Source: Azolla caroliniana
Lineage: Eukaryota; Polypodiophyta
Length of the DNA: 64,000 nt
Assembly (NCBI GenBank): GCA_043228905.1
Contig: JBHGNT010000006.1
Coordinates: 22,134,001 to 22,198,000, forward strand
Direction: 5' to 3'
Below the pieces are notes generated by a model. The model had not been told where the DNA came from. It was given only the letters and a program-made list of their open reading frames with translations, and did not search any database. The position numbers were made by a program, and so were the translations under genes. Positions 61,101 through 64,000 of this stretch are shown in pieces (within the stretch, counting starts at the first letter, position 1; each line of letters opens with the position of its first letter).

Positions 61101-61402
61101 TTATGTATGAATCTTTAAATTAGCTGAGCCATCAGGAATTATGATCATCCTATTTTACATCCCTTCATTGGTTGATTAGTTGATTGTGTGGACATATGAT
61201 ACTTTGTATATTTTTTTCTACTCAAAATCTTTTTCTGTGTAGATTATCTCAAGCAAGTGAACAGATGAAGACACTGCTTGCATCTCAAATAAAAAAGAAC
61301 TTGACTTCTATCAAGAGCATTAAAGGTTTGTCATTCAAAGCAAGAAACAGAAAGGCCAAGGAATTGCAACCCCCTTTTTTCAAGGATCTTCAAGAAACAT
61401 GA
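34174..61402 (+). CDS. GEX2: GEX2-like sperm membrane protein with filamin-type repeats, 19 exons
   Basis: GEX2 is a sperm surface protein that helps gametes attach in flowering plants. Exons: 34174-34252, 35238-35654, 43241-43576, 43700-44026, 45117-45449, 46412-46741, 46859-47206, 47883-48215, 49479-49799, 53081-53398, 53480-53604, 55635-55879, 56845-57081, 57972-58210, 58692-58924, 59565-59712, 59884-60062, 60164-60273, 61243-61402. Total 4818 bases, 1605 residues, all junctions in frame. A signal peptide (1 to about 26) is followed by a Cys-rich exon-2 domain (28-165). Eight filamin/Ig-like repeats follow (166-1047), most with a W-N-G type start, a LRDxYxN motif and an SPFxF..PG end. A cadherin-like region (about 1048-1410) has VLDNDYF and GFLGNDSFLYKAYD. 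One membrane span (about 1468-1491) precedes a Lys-rich tail of about 110 residues. The product is larger than I expect for Arabidopsis GEX2, with more repeats. The two longest introns could hide further exons, but I saw none. Confidence 0.92.
34253..35237 (+). other. GEX2 intron 1
   Basis: Holds a low-complexity stretch (about 34460-34630) of alternating purine-pyrimidine ATACATAC, GCATGCAT and CATCCATC motifs. The short minus-strand frame across it is a product of that composition. Nothing else is recognised. Confidence 0.6.
37320..38470 (-). mobile_element. Non-LTR element 3' ends, minus strand, in GEX2 intron 2
   Basis: Two 3' termini in minus orientation: one at about 37322-37365 and a better one at about 37530-37600, where a GAAA tract is followed by AAGAGGCCAAAATGGCCTAT. 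On the minus strand from about 38460 down to about 38170 lies a remnant related to the polymerase C-terminal region of the same family (compare 38930-39220 and 51370-51480). The G-C rich block near 38090-38150 matches 39340-39390 inverted. 35655-37319 of the same intron shows nothing I recognise. Confidence 0.65.
38880..39745 (+). mobile_element. 5'-truncated non-LTR element (+), C-terminus and 3' UTR
   Basis: The frame at about 38935-39220 reads LHQLEIEVGRY, then a C-x2-C finger-like ERICQLCHARVE, then YEIRGRYHCLFKQGFG and LGLFLLELKRHREKLL, the end of a non-L1 LINE polymerase. A 3' UTR of about 500 bases ends in TATAGGCCATTTTGGCCTCT, TTAAAAGACGTTAATATATC and a TTTC tract at 39725-39745. The 3' UTR is shared with 44050-44275 and 44760-45080. 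Confidence 0.8.
40140..42640 (-). mobile_element. Broken non-LTR elements with reverse transcriptase, minus strand
   Basis: At 42145-41393 a minus-strand frame carries RT motifs VKQGCPLSPTLFSL and LLLYADDVALFSY (the YADD box) and FKYLGIDV. It continues after a frameshift near 41400 with ALTLLRTRSHKLGIEVASW and a C-x2-C...C finger to 40947. This is a non-L1 type of RT with a C-terminal zinc finger. Shorter pieces of a related element lie at about 40140-40900, including an apurinic-endonuclease-like IVLGDFNV and two similar blocks at about 40400-40520 and 40650-40770. Another piece lies at 42280-42640. All are inactive and lie in GEX2 intron 2. Confidence 0.75.
44050..44275 (+). mobile_element. 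Non-LTR element 3' end (+), in GEX2 intron 4
   Basis: Carries the family 3' UTR from ATCTTACATTTACCGATAAC through TATAGGCCATTTTGGCCTCT to a TTTC tract at 44256-44271. Starts about 24 bases after the exon-4 donor. It is followed by a TA tract at 44287-44306. Confidence 0.8.
44760..45080 (+). mobile_element. Non-LTR element 3' end (+), in GEX2 intron 4
   Basis: Matches the 3' UTR at about 39430-39745 from CCATTGTAGGTGCTTCCCTC through GGCCATTTTGGCCTCTTAGA to a CTTT-rich tail at 45060-45077. The tail stops about 37 bases before the exon-5 acceptor and adds to its pyrimidine-rich context. The piece 44310-44705 between the two insertions is unrecognised. Confidence 0.8.
45450..46411 (+). other. 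GEX2 intron 5
   Basis: Unique-looking AT-rich sequence. I see no repeat termini, motifs or coding potential in it. Confidence 0.5.
48216..49478 (+). other. GEX2 intron 8
   Basis: Contains a short direct repeat around 48600-48725 (variants of AAAAGAATCCTGTGTTGACA with ATATCT and ACAGTG). At about 48988-49016 there is a small piece of the non-LTR 3' terminus (GGCATTAATATATCTTTCTT). The rest is unrecognised. Confidence 0.5.
50030..50960. repeat. Two sets of tandem duplications in GEX2 intron 9
   Basis: Set 1: a block of about 85 bases (TAGATGCTTC...GAGTGGGAACACCTTTGTTG...CAGTCAATATGC) at about 50037-50118, repeated at 50124-50208. Set 2: a diverged unit of about 160-200 bases beginning GACAATATCCACCATCCACC at about 50530 and recurring from about 50807 (ACAATATCCAGTATCCACCT), a period of about 280. 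Confidence 0.75.
50990..52740 (-). mobile_element. Non-LTR element remnant, minus strand, in GEX2 intron 9
   Basis: From 52727 down a frame carries RT motifs VKQGCRLSLTLFSHEI and LLYAYDIVLIF (degenerate YADD box) and NMNKTKMIVFN. From 52170 down the connecting region reads LLYGVETWGQSL. From about 51584 to 51340 the C-terminal finger region reads LEIEMGRYARIPLEERICQL. It is the same family as 38880-39745 and the most complete copy here, but interrupted by stops and frameshifts. Confidence 0.8.
53605..55634 (+). other. GEX2 intron 11 with possible gag fragment and repeats
   Basis: At about 54045-54085 there is a minus-strand non-LTR 3' terminal motif (TCTTAAAAGAGGCTAGCATG). A plus frame at 54916-55164 reads FRLMLGEKARRWFRTLSKEV, which resembles a retrotransposon gag core; this is weak. 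Three variants of TATTTATGGAGAATGTTTAT and GGCATCTAATTTTGCAAG occur at about 55430-55480, 55493-55530 and 55573-55618, the last just before the exon-12 acceptor. Confidence 0.5.
55880..56844 (+). other. GEX2 intron 12
   Basis: About 965 bases between coding exons. I see no recognisable motif, repeat terminus or open frame of interest. Confidence 0.5.
57082..57971 (+). other. GEX2 intron 13
   Basis: About 890 bases. A faint non-LTR terminal-like string (CTATGAGGCCAAGTTATGAT near 57250) is present; otherwise nothing recognised. Confidence 0.45.
58470..58640. repeat. Direct repeats and a 25-bp inverted repeat in GEX2 intron 14
   Basis: Two copies of the non-LTR terminal motif TAAGAGG-AAA-TGGCCC (58484-58508 and about 58582-58605). 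An inverted repeat has arms TAATAACCATGTTTAGCAAT (58531-58556) and its near-exact complement (58614-58638), separated by about 57 bases. The arms pair over about 24 positions. Confidence 0.75.
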
Positions 61403-61452
61403 TTACTGACGAGATATTTTCAAGAGTATCAGGAAATCCCAAATTTGGGATA

Positions 61453-61894
61453 CCATCAAGAGCACCAGATGATCATTGCATAGGCAAAGTAGGTCAGAAA
61501 AAAGGAAGATTAGGTGCAATTTGAAAACTGTCCAATGTGCACATTCCCTCTTCTAACTGCAGAATGAGAGCTCGGTTTCTCAACTTTTACTTCAGATAAG
61601 CCGAAAGATAATATCCATCCGTTGAGACGGCTGGTTGACAAAATCATAAATTGAAATATAAAAGATTGCAGATCCATCAAGAGCACCAGATGATCATCGC
61701 ATAGGCAAAGTAGGTCAGAAAAAAGGAAGATTAGGTGCAATTTGAAAACTGTCCAATGTGCACATTCCCTCTTCTAACTGCAGAATGAGAGCTCGGTTTC
61801 TCAACTTTGACTTCAGATAAGCAGAAAGATAATATCCATCCATTGAGACGGCTGGTTGGCAAAATCATAAATTGAAATATAAAAGCCTGCAGAT
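61453..61894. repeat. 221-bp tandem duplication downstream of GEX2
   Basis: Copy 1 at 61453-61673, copy 2 at 61674-61894, both starting CCATCAAGAGCACCAGATGA, with only a handful of differences. A third CCATC start follows at 61895. The duplication includes part of the coding-like minus-strand frame, so one copy breaks it. Confidence 0.92.
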
Positions 61895-61998
61895 CCATCT
61901 ACATACAATGGTGACTTGAATTGCTTCTCAAATTTTTCTTTGGCAGTGTTCAGGTCAAATGGTGATTCGCATACCTTTACCATATAATAACCAGTCAT
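61813..61998 (-). pseudogene. Unidentified coding-like fragment
   Basis: A minus-strand frame of 61 codons reads MTGYYMVKVCESP, then DLNTAKEKFEKQFKSP and later YDFANQPSQWMDI. I do not recognise it with confidence. The DLNTAKEKFEKQFKS string recalls the end of a WGR domain as in poly(ADP-ribose) polymerases, but the WGR core is not present. It could be an exon captured by a transposon or a relic of a deleted neighbour. Part of it is duplicated in the 221-bp repeat. Confidence 0.25.
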
Positions 61999-62324
61999 CC
62001 TGGAAAGAGCAGCATTGTAAATGCATCTCTAGATGGCTTTTGTCATATCCAAGTACTTATTCAGAGCAAGATTTGAATTCGTACAGGAGCTGTTGTATCC
62101 AAGTACTTATCCAGAATAAGTGTTCAATCTTGCAACATGATGAAAACAAAATTGATAATGTCTGAATTGATGTGAAAATAGTTCTAAATTTCAACACAAT
62201 TTGCTTTTCACTTACAATCAAATCGCCTCACCTCATTTGGCAGTGGTGCTGTGCTTTCTTCCAAGCATTGAAGAACTCATGAGTCTGTCTTTATCATATC
62301 AGAGTTTTCTGCTAATTGAGTCTT

Positions 62325-62543
62325 GTCTACCAATCAAATGAGTTAATATCTTTGACGAAACCCATGTTTCCCTTTTGAGATGGATTGCTGATTTGTACCA
62401 ACAAAAGTTGGTCTCGAAAACTTACCAGCATTGAAGAAGACCTCTTGAGTCTGTCTACCAATCAGATGAGTTATATTTTGACAAAATACATGGAATTGAC
62501 TTTTGAGATGTGAATTGCTGATTTGTAGGCAACAGAAGTAGGT
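62325..62543. repeat. Diverged tandem duplication, period 128
   Basis: A block of about 90 bases starting GTCTACCAATCA at 62325 is repeated at 62453, both ending GAATTGCTGATTTGTA-type sequence (ATTGCTGATTTGTACCAACA versus ATTGCTGATTTGTAGGCAAC). A related GCATTGAAGAA block precedes each copy (62265 and 62429). Confidence 0.8.
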
Positions 62544-62900
62544 TCAGATGTGAATATTGCAATGCTGCCCATGGTTTACCATCTCAAACAGGTGGACATG
62601 TGGTTCACATATTCCCCTGTATTCAATCATCCTTGATGATAGCTCATGTTCGCCCAATCTCACAGTCCCCTGTACCCTACCCAATTGTCCTATCAATGGT
62701 AGTGGTACAAAATGCAAGTCACCAATTACCCTGCCAAACCTCCACCAGATGCTGAGATTGCTAGCAATCTGGATCTATGTCATTAATCAATCGAAGGAAG
62801 TGGCCTTGTTTGATAATACCTCTCCCGTCTCCACCAGAACTGGACTATATAATTTGCTCAGAGAAAATGATGCAGATGATAATTATTTATATTCTGTGCA

Positions 62901-64000
62901 TTATATCCCCAATTCAGGAACCTGGAGACAATAAAGATTGTTATCTCTACACCCTATGAAAATCCTGCCATCTAGCATCACTGGTGAAGAAAACACATCC
63001 CCTGGCAATCTTAAAGCAGCAACATGTTCACAAGCCTTAAATTTCATATCTACATTGATTTCAGTTGAAGGCACAACGATTTTTTGGAAATTTGCTTCAT
63101 CCACTGCCTTGTGCTCCTCAACAGAGTGAGTCCTTAGACCTCCATAAACTTTCAGTACATGCATTTGTCCCAATGAGCCACAAACAACAACTAATCGAAA
63201 GCTATGGACAACACAGCCATTGTGTTCTGTTAAAGTTAAGTCAAGGCCCTCATCTACGAAGGCTGCAGATGTGATAGGCTCACCTACATGATGTTTCCAT
63301 AAGCATGTACCACTAGATACATTTAGAGAGTAAACCCAACCATCCCTACAGCAGACTAAAACTTGTGATGGTAGAGCTGACGAGATACATGCCCCAGCAA
63401 AGATTGGTCCCAACGTCTTATATTGCCACGCAAGCAAACCAGTTGGTGTTAAAGCCACCACAAAACCATTCACCAAAGTACATATGACATATCCAAGATC
63501 AGTATCAATAATAGGTGACCCAAATATAGGAGCACCACTTTGATATGTCCAACAGATGTGTGGAGAATTCAGTTCAGATGTTATTGCAATAACAGATCCT
63601 CCTGTTGTTGCAATATATGCTAACCTTCTACTTGAGTCATGAACTGGAGCTGCAAATATACTTTCCTTGCAGTCATGCTCCCATACACGAGACTGGTTTA
63701 CCGCATCGAGTATGTAGACCTTGTGATCATGAGAGCCGCACCAAATAAGACCTTTCAGAATGTCCATAGTCGGCTGGCACTTTACCTCAGCGTTGGTTTG
63801 GAATTTCCACCTCAGCATCCCATTTTCACAGTCAAAGAAATATAGAAAACCATCATAGCAACCCACCATTACTTGGGTTAAATCCAATGTAATGCCAGCA
63901 GACGACTCTACTCTCCCTCCTAATACACTTTCCCAAATCAATGAACCACTGCAAGCATCAATGCATACAAAATTATGTGCATGTGAACCAATGAACAAGT
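62901..64000 (-). CDS. AAE19: AAE19/AASDH-like protein, C-terminal beta-propeller (partial)
   Basis: Minus-strand frame of 365 visible residues ending at TAA 62903-62901; the gene continues beyond the window. It is a PQQ-type beta-propeller with repeated blades such as FIGSHAHNFVCIDACSGSL, LIWCGSHDHKVYILDA, AYIATTGGSVIAI, VLVCCRDGWVYSLN and IFIGCRDNNLYCLQ, each followed by W-containing strands. Plant putative acyl-activating enzyme 19, related to animal AASDH, has an adenylate-forming N-terminal domain and this kind of C-terminal propeller, and the blade order agrees. The adenylation and carrier domains should lie to the right. Function in plants is not well defined. The last codons VPELGI could be intron readthrough if CTCCAG/GTTCCT were a donor, though the frame simply stops soon after. 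Confidence 0.9.
   Translation of the reverse strand, partial: LFIGSHAHNFVCIDACSGSLIWESVLGGRVESSAGITLDLTQVMVGCYDGFLYFFDCENGMLRWKFQTNAEVKCQPTMDILKGLIWCGSHDHKVYILDAVNQSRVWEHDCKESIFAAPVHDSSRRLAYIATTGGSVIAITSELNSPHICWTYQSGAPIFGSPIIDTDLGYVICTLVNGFVVALTPTGLLAWQYKTLGPIFAGACISSALPSQVLVCCRDGWVYSLNVSSGTCLWKHHVGEPITSAAFVDEGLDLTLTEHNGCVVHSFRLVVVCGSLGQMHVLKVYGGLRTHSVEEHKAVDEANFQKIVVPSTEINVDMKFKACEHVAALRLPGDVFSSPVMLDGRIFIGCRDNNLYCLQVPELGI

Larger units (their letters stand above)
61403..62900. other. Convergent gap between GEX2 and AAE19-like gene
   Basis: Probable 3' UTRs of both genes, with two tandem duplications (61453-61894 and 62325-62543) and a minus-strand coding-like fragment (61813-61998). A small repeat TATCCAAGTACTTATYCAGA occurs near 62047 and 62096. 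Confidence 0.55.

Noticed and set aside
1-64000. tRNA, rRNA or snRNA genes
   Set aside because: I saw no cloverleaf-like A/B-box pairs or rRNA sequence; the only tRNA-related match is the retrotransposon primer site at 19531.

Overview
This is nuclear DNA of a land plant. The genes have many short exons with GT..AG introns, two of the proteins are plant-specific (a PTC52-type chloroplast Rieske oxygenase and a GEX2-type sperm membrane protein), and the space between and inside genes is filled with plant Ty1/copia, L1-type LINE, other non-LTR and hAT-like MITE sequence. There is no bacterial or organellar gene content. The species cannot be named from the sequence. An intact kinesin-9 gene is a hint: this motor family generally follows cilia and flagella, so a lineage with swimming sperm (cycad, Ginkgo, fern, lycophyte) or an early-diverging seed plant that kept the gene is worth testing.

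Layout. 1-1129: 3' flank with simple repeats. 1130-5206 (minus): PTC52-like gene in three exons. 5207-10200: promoter-side duplication, AACCGTT-rich MITE-like sequence, and two decayed copia fragments produced by a tandem duplication whose second copy lost the PTC52 first exon. 10210-16325: two broken L1-type LINEs carrying a solo LTR with perfect target-site duplication and two nested MITEs. 17371-30563 (plus): kinesin-9 gene, 17 coding exons, 642 residues, with a young nearly intact copia element (19075-24358) in intron 3. 30564-34173: intergenic, ending in a 29-bp minisatellite. 34174-61402 (plus): GEX2 homologue, 19 exons, 1605 residues, with a signal peptide, eight filamin-type repeats each on its own phase 1-1 exon, a cadherin-like region, one membrane span and a basic tail; its introns hold many remnants of one non-LTR family. 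61403-62900: tandem duplications and an unidentified minus-strand coding fragment. 62901-64000 (minus): C-terminal beta-propeller part of an AAE19/AASDH-like gene that runs off the window.

The most interesting biology is the head-to-tail pair of a flagellar-type kinesin and a gamete adhesion protein, both expected in male gametes. All splice sites given for the three complete genes were read by eye. They keep frame throughout (coding totals 1758, 1929 and 4818 bases, each divisible by three), which is strong internal support, but no transcript data were available.
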